A stretch of 32,316 nucleotides of DNA from an uncultured Caballeronia sp. (GTDB taxonomy: Bacteria; Pseudomonadota; Gammaproteobacteria; Burkholderiales; Burkholderiaceae). The stretch is from contig CALNPU010000025.1 in assembly GCA_940588625.1 (NCBI GenBank), forward strand, positions 1 to 32,316, in the 5' to 3' direction. Positions 17,652 to 25,860 of this stretch are shown here, in pieces. The notes under the pieces were generated by a model that saw only the letters and a list, made by a program, of their open reading frames with translations, ran no database searches and had not been told where the DNA came from. Both the position numbers and the translations under genes were made by a program. Numbering within the stretch: position 1 is the first letter of the stretch; each line of letters opens with the position of its first letter.

Positions 17652-19163
17652 ATGCGAAAGAACCTGAAAAACATCGGCCTGATCGCCACGGGCCTTGCTA
17701 CCGGCGTATTTGCAACGCTGCAACTCTCCGCATCCGCCCAGCAAGCCACTACCGCGCCTCTTCCGCTCGATCAATTGCGGTTGTTTGCCGAAGTATTCGG
17801 GCAAATCAAGCATGAATACGTCGAGCCGGTCGACGATAAAAAGCTTCTCGCCGCGGCTATCAAGGGCATGGTGTCGAGCCTCGATCCGCACTCGTCATAT
17901 CTGGACAAGACCGATTACGAAGAGCTCCAGGAGCAGACCAAGGGTCGCTTCGCGGGCCTCGGTATCGAGATTTCGTCGGAAGATGGCCTGATCAAGGTGA
18001 TTTCGCCTATCGAAGACACGCCTGCGTTCCGCGCCGGCATTCGTCCGGGCGACCTGATCACGCGCATCAACGACAAGCCGGTACGCGGCATGACGCTGGA
18101 TAACACCGTCAAGCAAATGCGCGGCGATCCGGGCACCAAGGTCACGCTAACCATCTTCCGCAAGACCGACGACCGGACCTTCCCGATCACGGTAACGCGC
18201 GCGATCATCCGTGTGCAGAGCGTGAAGATGAAGATTCCGGCGCCGGGATACGGCTACATCCGGATCACGAGCTTCCAGGAACGTACCGTTCCGGATCTCG
18301 CCGCGAAGTTGCAGGATCTCGCGCGCCAGCAGCCCGACCTGAAGGGCCTCGTGCTCGACCTGCGTAACAACGGCGGTGGCCTGCTGCAGAGCGCGGTCGG
18401 CGTAGCCGGCGCGTTCCTGTCGGATAACGCCGCGGTGGTGTCGACGAATGGACAAATCGCGGACGCGAAGCAAACCTTCCGCGATACGTACGACAACTAT
18501 CGCCTGCTCTCCTTCGACTCCGATCCGCTGAAGAACCTACCGGAAATCTTCAAGAAGGTGCCCATGGTCGTGTTGACCAATGCGTACTCCGCGTCGGCGT
18601 CCGAGATTGTCGCGGGCGCGTTTCAGGATCATCATCGCGCGTTGATTGTCGGCAAGACTACGTTCGGCAAGGGCTCGGTGCAGACCGTCCGGCCAATGAC
18701 CGCCGACACCGCGCTGCGCCTGACCACCGCGTATTACTACACGCCGAGCGGCAAGTCGATCCAGAACAAGGGCATCCGCCCGGACGTTCCGGTCGATCAA
18801 TACGCTGACGGGGACCCGGACGACGCGCTCGTCACGCGCGAAGTGGATTATTCGAACCACCTCGCCAACACGCAGGACCCGAACGAGAAGAAGGAACAGG
18901 AAGCGCGCGAAGCGGACCGGCTCGAGCAACTGCGGATTCTTGAAGAGCAGAACGACAAGAAGACGCCGGAGCAACGCCGTAAGGATCGCGAGCGCAAGCC
19001 GGTCGAATTCGGCACGCCCGATGACTTCATGCTCACGCAAGCGCTGAACAAGCTGGAAGGCAAGCCGGTGCAGGAATCAAAGTCTTATTCCGAAAGAAAG
19101 CTGGCGCAGGATAAGCCGGCTACGTCGGCGTCCGCGCCAGTGCCCGCTTCGGCTACGCAGTAA
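17652..19163 (+). CDS. S41 family C-terminal processing protease
   Basis: Carboxyl-terminal processing peptidase of 503 residues, counted from the ATG at 17652. An N-terminal signal or anchor (about 7-28) places it in the periplasm. A PDZ domain spans about 95-180 (GRFAGLGIEIS, DTPAFRAGIRPGDLITRIND). The protease domain has the substrate-strand motif GLVLDLRNNGGGLL at 232-245. The catalytic pair is S315 in YSASASEIVAG and K340 in TTFGKGSVQT, 25 residues apart as in E. coli Prc. The C-terminal 90 residues are charged, with a Glu/Lys/Arg-rich helix likely to form a coiled coil. It would cut misfolded or envelope proteins; substrates here are unknown. No damage is seen. Confidence 0.95.
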   Translation: MRKNLKNIGLIATGLATGVFATLQLSASAQQATTAPLPLDQLRLFAEVFGQIKHEYVEPVDDKKLLAAAIKGMVSSLDPHSSYLDKTDYEELQEQTKGRFAGLGIEISSEDGLIKVISPIEDTPAFRAGIRPGDLITRINDKPVRGMTLDNTVKQMRGDPGTKVTLTIFRKTDDRTFPITVTRAIIRVQSVKMKIPAPGYGYIRITSFQERTVPDLAAKLQDLARQQPDLKGLVLDLRNNGGGLLQSAVGVAGAFLSDNAAVVSTNGQIADAKQTFRDTYDNYRLLSFDSDPLKNLPEIFKKVPMVVLTNAYSASASEIVAGAFQDHHRALIVGKTTFGKGSVQTVRPMTADTALRLTTAYYYTPSGKSIQNKGIRPDVPVDQYADGDPDDALVTREVDYSNHLANTQDPNEKKEQEAREADRLEQLRILEEQNDKKTPEQRRKDRERKPVEFGTPDDFMLTQALNKLEGKPVQESKSYSERKLAQDKPATSASAPVPASATQ

Positions 19164-19179
19164 GTTTTGTCCAGGTTTC

Positions 19180-19210
19180 AATCGGCGCGGGCTTGAGGTC
19201 CGCGCCGATT
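19180..19210 (+). terminator. Strong hairpin after ctpA
   Basis: Eleven paired bases (19180-19190 with 19200-19210) around a nine-base loop, 17 bases after the protease stop. A clear T-run is missing, so termination may be weak. Confidence 0.55.
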
Positions 19211-19428
19211 GATTCAGCAACAAGCGCCAAACAAAGATTCCGCACCACCGTCTTCCAGCACAAACACCGTGCTGCGTCAGTCATCCACCTCCGCTTCCCC
19301 CACGTTCACCGCAGCATCCTCTGATTGCCCGGGACCGGACGACGCGCGCTTAAAATAGCGGATTTACGACTGTCCAGCGTCTGTTTCGAGCTTCACGGCG
19401 TTCCGGTCGAAGCCTACTTGAGCGCTTG

Positions 19429-20187
19429 ATGAACGACGATCAGCTTCTCCGCTATTCCCGCCACATCCTCGTCGATGAAATCGGCATTGAAGCGCAACAG
19501 CGCTTTCTCGATGCGCACGCCGTCATCATCGGCGCGGGTGGGCTCGGGTCTCCTGCTGCCATGTATCTGGCCGCGGCGGGTGTGGGCGAGATCACACTGG
19601 TCGATGCCGACTCCGTTGATCTCACCAATCTCCAGCGGCAGATCCTGCACACAAGTGCATCGGTCGGTAAACCTAAGGTGGAGTCGGCCCGCGTTACGCT
19701 CGCCGCGCTGAACCCCGGCGTGAAGGCAACCACAGCCGCCGTTCGCGCCGATGCAGCCTGGCTCGACGCTCACGTCCCGAACGCCACGGTCGTACTCGAT
19801 TGCACCGATAACTTCGCCACCCGCCACGCGATCAACGCCGCGTGCTTCGCGTACGGCGTGCCGCTCGTATCGGGTGCCGCGCTGCGCTTCGACGGCCAGA
19901 TCAGTACCTTCGACTTTCGCTCGGACGAATCACCTTGCTACGCATGCGTGTTCCCACCGGCTGAAGCGTTCGAGGAAGTTGCGTGCTCGACCATGGGCGT
20001 CTTCTCGCCAACAGTCGGGATCATTGGCGCCATGCAGGCGGCTGAAGCGTTACGCGTGATCGGCTGGTTCGGTACGACGCTGCAAGGACGCCTGATGATG
20101 CTCGACTCACTGCGCATGGAGTGGAACACAATGCGCATTGCACGGCAGGCAACCTGCCCGGTATGCGGGACGCACGCAGAGAAATAA
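19429..20187 (+). CDS. moeB: HesA/MoeB/ThiF family adenylyltransferase
   Basis: E1-like enzyme of 252 residues that adenylates the C-terminal glycine of a sulfur-carrier protein (MoaD or ThiS) for molybdopterin or thiamine synthesis. Seen: nucleotide-binding GAGGLG at 35-40, LVDADSVDLTNLQRQILH with R70, zinc cysteines C170/C173 (CYACVFPP) and C243/C246 (CPVCG), and the conserved C186 in CSTMGVFSP. I took the ATG at 19429; a TTG one codon earlier is possible. It has no rhodanese tail, and neither carrier-protein gene is nearby, so MoeB versus ThiF cannot be separated from context. Confidence 0.9.
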   Translation: MNDDQLLRYSRHILVDEIGIEAQQRFLDAHAVIIGAGGLGSPAAMYLAAAGVGEITLVDADSVDLTNLQRQILHTSASVGKPKVESARVTLAALNPGVKATTAAVRADAAWLDAHVPNATVVLDCTDNFATRHAINAACFAYGVPLVSGAALRFDGQISTFDFRSDESPCYACVFPPAEAFEEVACSTMGVFSPTVGIIGAMQAAEALRVIGWFGTTLQGRLMMLDSLRMEWNTMRIARQATCPVCGTHAEK

Positions 20188-20356
20188 TCTATTCAAGGGC
20201 GATGGCAGCGCCGCCATGCCAAAGCCCCACCCGCTTACCCGCTAAGCGTCTATTCATGCCGCTGTCTCGAATCTACTAAGAGTTCTCCAATTTTCCTAAG
20301 TGCCGGGCTAGCCTATCTTGGCCACTACGCTGCTTTCAACGCAATTGGAGAAACAA

Positions 20357-21565
20357 ATGAGTGAGACCGAAACCCTGCACACGCAACGTGGCAGGACCGA
20401 AACCGAATTCGCCCAGCCCAGCCCGGTGCTGGCCGGACCCGAAGGCATCCTCTACGACTTCAACTACGGTTGCCGCGTGGCAAGTGCTCGTGGACGGCTG
20501 GCACGTCCGCATGACGAACCTCGACACGTTCAATGTCGTTCTGGACGAAACCGTGGAAGCCAATGCGGTGATCACCAGCTGGCGCAAATATTTCGTGCGT
20601 TTCCTGCTAGAAGTATTCGACGGCCAGCGGCTCGTGTTCTCTCATGCTTTCGACGCCACGAACCGAAAAGTTCGATTACGCATACAACTGCTCGCGCTGT
20701 GGGCGATTCGCTTGTGAGTTGCCGGTCATTAATGCATTCCGCGAGCAACATCAATGCGAGCTATATGATATGCTGCTGGCGGAACATTTGTAGCCGCTTC
20801 GCTTATTTGCAGCCGCTTTATCGCGACGGGTATCCGCATTTGCACATTGCGACAGACGCCAAACTCGATAGCCAGAACGACGCGTGCTACGCGACGTATT
20901 ACCTCGGCCTCCTAAAGCCATTCTCCGAACATGATCACCAGCCCACCGATCCGCGCGTGAGCAACATGCAGGACATGATGGCGTATCTGCTGGGCGTGCC
21001 GTGCGAAGAACGCCGGCCGAACGTTACATATGCATCGCGACGCAATCCACGGCGCAATGCAAGTACTGGAACAACCCGCGCGGCCGACACTGATCGAGCA
21101 TCTGAAGGCGCTAGGTTATAGAGTGCTATGCATTGACCGCGACAAGCAATACGACGGCAACGCGGATCACATGAACTTAATGCCTGATGGAGCCGAGGAT
21201 TTCACCGGCAACCGATCGCTCCAGGAACTCATGAGCCTGTTGCATCACGCAGATTTTTTATCGGATTAGGAAGTGGGCTGTCGTGGCTCGCATGGGCCGC
21301 CGACACGCCCGTGGTCATGATCAGCGGCTTCTCGCGCATCCGTCGACTGAGTTCCGTACGCCGTATCGCGTAATCAATTTCCACAGCTGCAATAGCTGTT
21401 TCAACGACACCACGACCGAATTCGATTCAGATAGTTTCGCGTGGTGCCCCCGCCGCTTCGACGAGTCACAACGGTTTCAATGTACGACCGTCATCACCCC
21501 CTAAGTTCGTGATGCGCGTGGTCGATAAACTCATCACCGAGTGCGGCCTCGCTCAGACTCTCTGA
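20357..21565 (+). pseudogene. Autotransporter O-heptosyltransferase (TibC/BAHTCr family), shattered
   Basis: The ATG at 20357 has GGAGAAACAA before it. Segments of one protein appear in changing frames: GPEGILYDFNYGCRV; then WHVRMTNLDTFNVVLDETVE and KYFVRFLLEVFDGQRLVFSH; a GDSL piece; VINAFREQHQCELYDMLLAE; HLHIATDAKL, CYATYYLGLLKPFSEHDHQP and SNMQDMMAYLLGVPCEERRP; YICIATQSTAQCKYWNN; PTLIEHLKALGYRVLCIDRD and GAEDFTGNRSLQELMSLLHH; FFIGLGSGLSWLAWAA; TEFRTPYRVINFHSCNSCFN with WCPR and FQCT; and a tail stopping at 21565. This family adds heptose to autotransporter adhesins; the four cysteines match its known iron finger. At least six frame breaks make it dead. No autotransporter gene is in the window. 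Its end overlaps the ptsI end by about 13 bases. Confidence 0.82.
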
Positions 21566-23313
21566 AGCACCGCCAATGCGGCGAGCAACTCTGCCGGCTC
21601 GTACGCGGCAAGCACGTCTGCGACCGGCTTTTGCAGCGCCTTCAAGTTCGCCCGCAAGATCTCCTGCTTGACCACCAGCAATTGGCTTGGGTGCATCGAA
21701 AACTCGGTGAGGCCCATGCCGAGCAGCAAGCGCGTGACGGATGGGTCCCCAGCCATTTCGCCGCACACGGAGACCGGAACACCCGCGGCTTTCGCTTCCC
21801 GCAGCGTGAACGCGATCAGGTGCAACACCGCGGGATGCAGTGGGTCGTAAAGATGCGCGACGGTGTTGTCCGCGCGATCGATCGCCAGTGTGTACTGGAT
21901 CAGGTCGTTGGTCCCGATCGACAGGAAATCCAGCCGCTTCAGGAACAGCCGCACGGCAATGGCCGCCGCCGGAATCTCGATCATCGCGCCGACCTGCACG
22001 TTGCGATCATAGTCGATCCCCGCGTCGTCAAGCTGGCGCTTCGCTTCTTGAATCAGGTCGAGCGTCTGGTCGATTTCCTGCGCATGCGCGAGCATGGGAA
22101 TCAGGATCTTCGCCCGGCCGAATGCCGATGCCCTCAAGATAGCCCGCAATTGCGTCATGAACATCTGCGGCTCGGACAGGCTCCAGCGGATCGCCCGCAA
22201 GCCCAGCGCCGGGTTCTGTGCGGTCTCGTAACCGTCGCCGCCGCTCATGGATTCAAGCGGCTTGTCCGCCCCGACGTCGATCGTGCGAATAGTCACGGGC
22301 CGGCCGTGCATCAACTCGATCACGCGCCGGTAGGCTGCAAACTGCTCTTCCTCTTCCGGCAGCTTGCCCTTGTGATTCATGAACAGGAACTCACTGCGGA
22401 ACAGGCCCACGCCCATTGCGCCTGCGTCGAGCGCCGTCTTGGCGTCGTCGGGTAATTCGATGTTCGCGCACAAGTCGATCTTCGTGCTGTCCAACGTTTG
22501 TGTCGGCGAGAACTTGAGGCGCTGCAGCTTGCGCTGCTCCAGCAGCTTTTCGCTCTGCCGGTACGAATATTCTTCCAGCACGATCAGCGCCGGATCAACG
22601 ATCACAATGCCGTGATCCCCGTCCACGATGATCAAATCGTTCTGTCGGATCAACGTACTCGCCTGCTGCATGCCAACCGACGCGGGAATACCCAGGCTGC
22701 GGGCCATGATCGCCGTGTGCGACGTACGGCCGCCAAGATCCGTCACGAAACCCTTGAACGCCTGGGTCTTGAACTGCAGCATGTCGGCGGGTGCGATGTC
22801 GTGGGCGACCACGATCATGTCGTTGTGGCCGTTGGTCGCCGCGCCATCCACCACGAGCGTAGCCACGGACGGTGCGCCAGCCAGCGCCTTCAGCATACGC
22901 TCCACCACTTGTTGAATATCAGCCTTGCGCTCGCGCAGATATTCGTCTTCGATATCGTCGAAATGGCGGCACAGGATTTCAAGCTGCTCGGTCAGCGCCC
23001 ATTCCACGTTATAGCGGCGCGTACGGACTAGATCGATGGTTTCGTGAACGAGCATGGCGTCGTTCAGGATCATGGAGTGGACGTTGATGAACGCGCCCAT
23101 TTCACTGGGCGCGTCCGCGGCCAGATCATCGCGCAAAACGTCCAGCTCGGCGTGCACCTGGGCTTGCGCTGCGTGAAAGCGTTCAATTTCACTGTCGATG
23201 CGATCCGGTTCTACCAGATAGTGATCGACATCGAGTGCGGCTGCCGCGATCAGATACGCGCGGCCGATGGCGATACCGCGCGAAACGGGAATTCCATGCA
23301 GCGTGAACGACAC
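21553..23313 (-). CDS. ptsI: Phosphoenolpyruvate-protein phosphotransferase (enzyme I)
   Basis: Enzyme I autophosphorylates from PEP and passes the phosphate to HPr. I chose the GTG at 23313 (reading MSFTLHGIPVSRG), 586 residues, because AGAGG lies five to six bases upstream; a GTG two codons earlier sits on top of that site. The phospho-histidine is H199 in GGRTSHTAIMARSLGIPASVG, the PEP-binding domain has GVGLFRSEFLFM, and the active-site cysteine is in VPVSVCGEMAGDP near the C-terminus. It is intact and full length. It follows ptsH after 227 bases that include a terminator-like hairpin. Confidence 0.96.
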   Translation of the reverse strand: MSFTLHGIPVSRGIAIGRAYLIAAAALDVDHYLVEPDRIDSEIERFHAAQAQVHAELDVLRDDLAADAPSEMGAFINVHSMILNDAMLVHETIDLVRTRRYNVEWALTEQLEILCRHFDDIEDEYLRERKADIQQVVERMLKALAGAPSVATLVVDGAATNGHNDMIVVAHDIAPADMLQFKTQAFKGFVTDLGGRTSHTAIMARSLGIPASVGMQQASTLIRQNDLIIVDGDHGIVIVDPALIVLEEYSYRQSEKLLEQRKLQRLKFSPTQTLDSTKIDLCANIELPDDAKTALDAGAMGVGLFRSEFLFMNHKGKLPEEEEQFAAYRRVIELMHGRPVTIRTIDVGADKPLESMSGGDGYETAQNPALGLRAIRWSLSEPQMFMTQLRAILRASAFGRAKILIPMLAHAQEIDQTLDLIQEAKRQLDDAGIDYDRNVQVGAMIEIPAAAIAVRLFLKRLDFLSIGTNDLIQYTLAIDRADNTVAHLYDPLHPAVLHLIAFTLREAKAAGVPVSVCGEMAGDPSVTRLLLGMGLTEFSMHPSQLLVVKQEILRANLKALQKPVADVLAAYEPAELLAALAVLQRV

Positions 23314-23487
23314 GCGCACCTCTTTCTAGTTATGGATGACTCACGGTTTTGTCGACCACCGGCTGGCGATTCGATCCGCGCACCATTATAAATTCGAACG
23401 TGTTTCAGCACTCTTTGCGGCGCAGCAAGTTTCTATCACAAAACGACGCAGTTTGTTGCACCCTATGTTAGCGTCATGTCGACGGAT

Positions 23488-23513
23488 ACAAGAAAGCCGC
23501 GTCAATGCGCGGC
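23488..23513 (-). terminator. Terminator or attenuator between ptsH and ptsI
   Basis: On the minus strand GCCGCG, a six-base loop and CGCGGC are followed by TTTCTT. It lies just after the ptsH stop and before ptsI, so it would reduce ptsI expression relative to HPr if the two share a transcript. Confidence 0.65.
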
Positions 23514-23540
23514 CTTATGCGTGCTGCAGGTAGGACAACG

Positions 23541-23810
23541 TTATTGTGCTTCGCCAAATTTATCTGCGATGAGCGCAAGAATGGCCTTCATTGCTTCGGC
23601 TTCGTCGGAGCCTTCAGTTTCGATTGTCACCGTACTGCCAATTCCCGCCGCGAGCATCATCACGCCCATGATACTTTTCGCATTGATCCGGCGACCGTTG
23701 CGGCTCATCCAGATCTCGCATTGAAAATTTCCCGCCAGTTGTGTGAGCTTGGCCGAAGCACGCGCGTGCAGCCCCAGCTTGTTCACGATAGTTGTTTCCT
23801 GTTGCAGCAT
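23541..23810 (-). CDS. ptsH: HPr phosphocarrier protein
   Basis: Small phosphocarrier of 89 residues that links enzyme I to the EIIA proteins. The phosphorylated histidine is H15 in LGLHARASAK and the regulatory serine S46 is in NAKSIMGVMML. Length and both motifs are normal. HPr with a serine site together with a mannose-type EIIA is the usual arrangement in beta-proteobacteria, where the chain regulates rather than imports sugar. It starts 123 bases after the EIIA stop. Confidence 0.96.
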   Translation of the reverse strand: MLQQETTIVNKLGLHARASAKLTQLAGNFQCEIWMSRNGRRINAKSIMGVMMLAAGIGSTVTIETEGSDEAEAMKAILALIADKFGEAQ

Positions 23811-23933
23811 GATGCTCCGGGCACTAAATGAGAGGGCTGACGCGATGCAGCGTGGTCAATGCTTTGTAACGGATTTTCTAACGTGCCGCCAGTCTGCCGC
23901 CAGCGGGGCAACTCAACTCAGCTCAGACGCGGC

Positions 23934-24392
23934 TCAGTGACTTGCCACCTTCGCGGGCATGCAACTGGTCGCGGCGGCGCTGGCCATTGCGCAAGGGTTG
24001 GCGGGCGTCGACGCATCGAGTTCCTGAATGCCCTTCGATCCCCCTTGCAGCGACTTTTCGGCCAGCGTGTCGAGCAGCGTGGTCCGGTAGCAGACCGCGC
24101 GCACGAGCATCGGCAAATTAACGCCGGCAAGTACGCGAACGCTGTTGCTTGCCAGGCTTTGCGCAATGTTCGCAGGCGTTGCGCCGAACACGTCCGTGAG
24201 GATGATCGCACCGTTTTCTTCCTTCAGACGGTCGATCTCGGAACGTGCGAACACACGGACCTCGACGGGATCGCAATCTGGCTTCACATCGATCACACCA
24301 ATGCGTGCGGGCAAACCGCCATAAATGTGGGTAATGCACTCACGCAACGCCGAAGCGAACGGAGCGTGCGCAATGATTAGAATGCCAGCCAT
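23934..24392 (-). CDS. PTS EIIA component, mannose/fructose (ManX/AgaF) type
   Basis: EIIA of the mannose family, 152 residues. The phosphorylated histidine is H9 in IIAHAPFASAL, and the conserved core includes GAIILTDVFGATPANIAQ and VLAGVNLPMLVRAVCYR. The last about 35 residues (from QGGSKGIQELD) form a low-complexity Ala/Ser-rich tail. No EIIB, EIIC or EIID gene is next to it, so it probably has a regulatory role with HPr and enzyme I; that part is inference from gene order and from how this cluster works in related bacteria. Confidence 0.9.
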   Translation of the reverse strand: MAGILIIAHAPFASALRECITHIYGGLPARIGVIDVKPDCDPVEVRVFARSEIDRLKEENGAIILTDVFGATPANIAQSLASNSVRVLAGVNLPMLVRAVCYRTTLLDTLAEKSLQGGSKGIQELDASTPANPCAMASAAATSCMPAKVASH

Positions 24393-24743
24393 GTCAGAGT
24401 GTGCTGCCCCAAAAGCGACGAGAAACGTCGGAAATTGTGGGAACTTGCTGTTATATATAATGCCCGATGCCTATTATTGCCAAATGCGACTGCAACATCG
24501 ATCCGGGTGCAGAAATGTCAACCAGCGCCAATACCTAAGCTTAGTCGGATTTCGCACGCTATACGCAGCGCAATGTGCGCTGCAGCAAGTTTCCACTTTC
24601 AATTTCGGGGCCAGATTGCGCCACGAAACGAATCTCATGAGGGTAAGATTGTAACAGTCTGTGAGAATTCAACGGGCGAACCGTCCGCTTCGACAGCCGC
24701 CTCTAATTTCTCGCTTCCAGTCTCTTTCCTGGCCTGCTCGCTG
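24393..24743. other. Gap between gshB and the PTS cluster, with promoter
   Basis: No gene is seen in these 350 bases. The part near 24440-24490 is AT-rich and holds the promoter listed at 24454-24483. The remainder, 24490-24743, shows no strong hairpin or family-like frame. Confidence 0.45.
24454..24483 (-). promoter_or_regulatory. Sigma-70 promoter for the EIIA-ptsH-ptsI cluster
   Basis: On the minus strand TTGGCA (24478-24483), 18 bases, then TATATA (24454-24459), in a locally AT-rich patch about 60 bases before the EIIA ATG at 24392. Confidence 0.6.
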
Positions 24744-25700
24744 CTAAGCCGCAGATTGTTCCAATGCATCAATAAACATGCCTGCTACATCGAAGCCCGT
24801 CTGGTCCATGATTTCACGGAAGCACGTCGGGCTCGTCACGTTCACTTCGGTCAGGTAGTCGCCAATAGCGTCCAGGCCGACCAGCAGCAAGCCGCGATCG
24901 AAAAGCGTTTGTCCCAGCGTTTTCGCGATCTTGTGATCGTTCTCGGTGAGCGGTTGCGCACGGCCCAATCCGCCTGCTGCCAGGTTGCCGCGAACTTCTT
25001 TGCCCTGCGGAATCCGTGCAAGCGAATACGGCACCGGTTGCCCGCCGATCAGCAAGATGCGTTTGTCGCCATCGGCTATTTGCGGGATGAATTTCTGTGC
25101 CATGACGCTGCGCGTGCCGTTGTCGCTCAGCATCTCCATGATCGTACCGAGGTTCATGCCGTCGGCCTTCACGCGGAACACGCCCATGCCGCCCATGCCG
25201 TCGAGCGGCTTCAGGATCACGTCGCCGTGTTCAGCGTGGAAAGACCGCAGACGCGTGGCGTCGCGGGTAACCAGCGTCGACACGACGAACTGCGGCCATT
25301 CGCTGATCGCCAGCTTCTCCGAGTGATCGCGGATCGCGCTCGGCTTGTTGAAGACGCGTGCGCCCGTTCGCTCGGCCAGTTCCAGGAGCCACGTCGACGT
25401 GACATATTCCATGTCGAACGGCGGGTCTTTGCGCATCAGGACTGCGCCGAAATGCTTGAGGCCGAGCAGCTTTGGCGCGGCGGCTTCGTACCACGGCGAG
25501 CGTGCGGAATCAGCTTCGTCACCGACTATGGTCACGCGCCGAACCGTTCCTTCGACCTTGCCGCCGACCCACGCCAGGTGCTGCAGCTCGCATGCGTAGA
25601 TCGTGTGTCCGCGACGTGCGGCTTCGGCCATCATCGCGTAGGTCGTGTCTTTGTAGATCTTGAAGTGATCGAGCGGATCGGCGATAAAAAGGATGTCCAT
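24744..25700 (-). CDS. gshB: Glutathione synthetase
   Basis: ATP-grasp enzyme of 318 residues joining gamma-glutamylcysteine and glycine. The N-terminus MDILFIADPLDHFKIYKDTTYAMM is typical of the bacterial enzyme. ATP-grasp features seen are VILKPLDGMGGMGVFRV (nucleotide and glycine-rich loop), FIPQIADGDKRILLIGGQPV and, near the end, YLTEVNVTSPTCFREI with the metal-binding Glu and Asn. It is full length without damage. It follows gshA after 160 bases that contain a terminator, so the two steps of glutathione synthesis may be transcribed partly independently. Confidence 0.96.
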   Translation of the reverse strand: MDILFIADPLDHFKIYKDTTYAMMAEAARRGHTIYACELQHLAWVGGKVEGTVRRVTIVGDEADSARSPWYEAAAPKLLGLKHFGAVLMRKDPPFDMEYVTSTWLLELAERTGARVFNKPSAIRDHSEKLAISEWPQFVVSTLVTRDATRLRSFHAEHGDVILKPLDGMGGMGVFRVKADGMNLGTIMEMLSDNGTRSVMAQKFIPQIADGDKRILLIGGQPVPYSLARIPQGKEVRGNLAAGGLGRAQPLTENDHKIAKTLGQTLFDRGLLLVGLDAIGDYLTEVNVTSPTCFREIMDQTGFDVAGMFIDALEQSAA

Positions 25701-25723
25701 AAGCGTCCAGAGTGGCCAGTCGG

Positions 25724-25747
25724 CCTTGGTTTATTCCTTGGTTTATT
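25724..25747. repeat. Perfect 12-bp tandem duplication
   Basis: CCTTGGTTTATT occurs at 25724-25735 and 25736-25747, in the spacer between gshA and gshB. It does not touch a gene. Confidence 0.93.
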
Positions 25748-25814
25748 CAATAGGCGACGAAAAGCGGCCTGCAACAGGCGATTTTTAACACGTCGCGCGC
25801 GTTCGCGCCTGACG

Positions 25815-25844
25815 TGCAAAACGGCCGCAATTTCGTGCGGCCGT
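25815..25844 (-). terminator. Rho-independent terminator after gshA
   Basis: Perfect eight-base arms (25821-25828 and 25837-25844) around an eight-base loop, followed on the minus strand by TTTTGC, 16 bases after the gshA stop. Confidence 0.75.
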
Positions 25845-25860
25845 CGTGATGAGGTGAAGC

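Noticed and set aside
23092..23117. A nine-base inverted repeat (ACGCGCCCA/TGGGCGCGT) inside ptsI
   Set aside because: It lies in a conserved coding stretch (EMGAFINV) and is explained by codon choice; no T-run or regulatory position.
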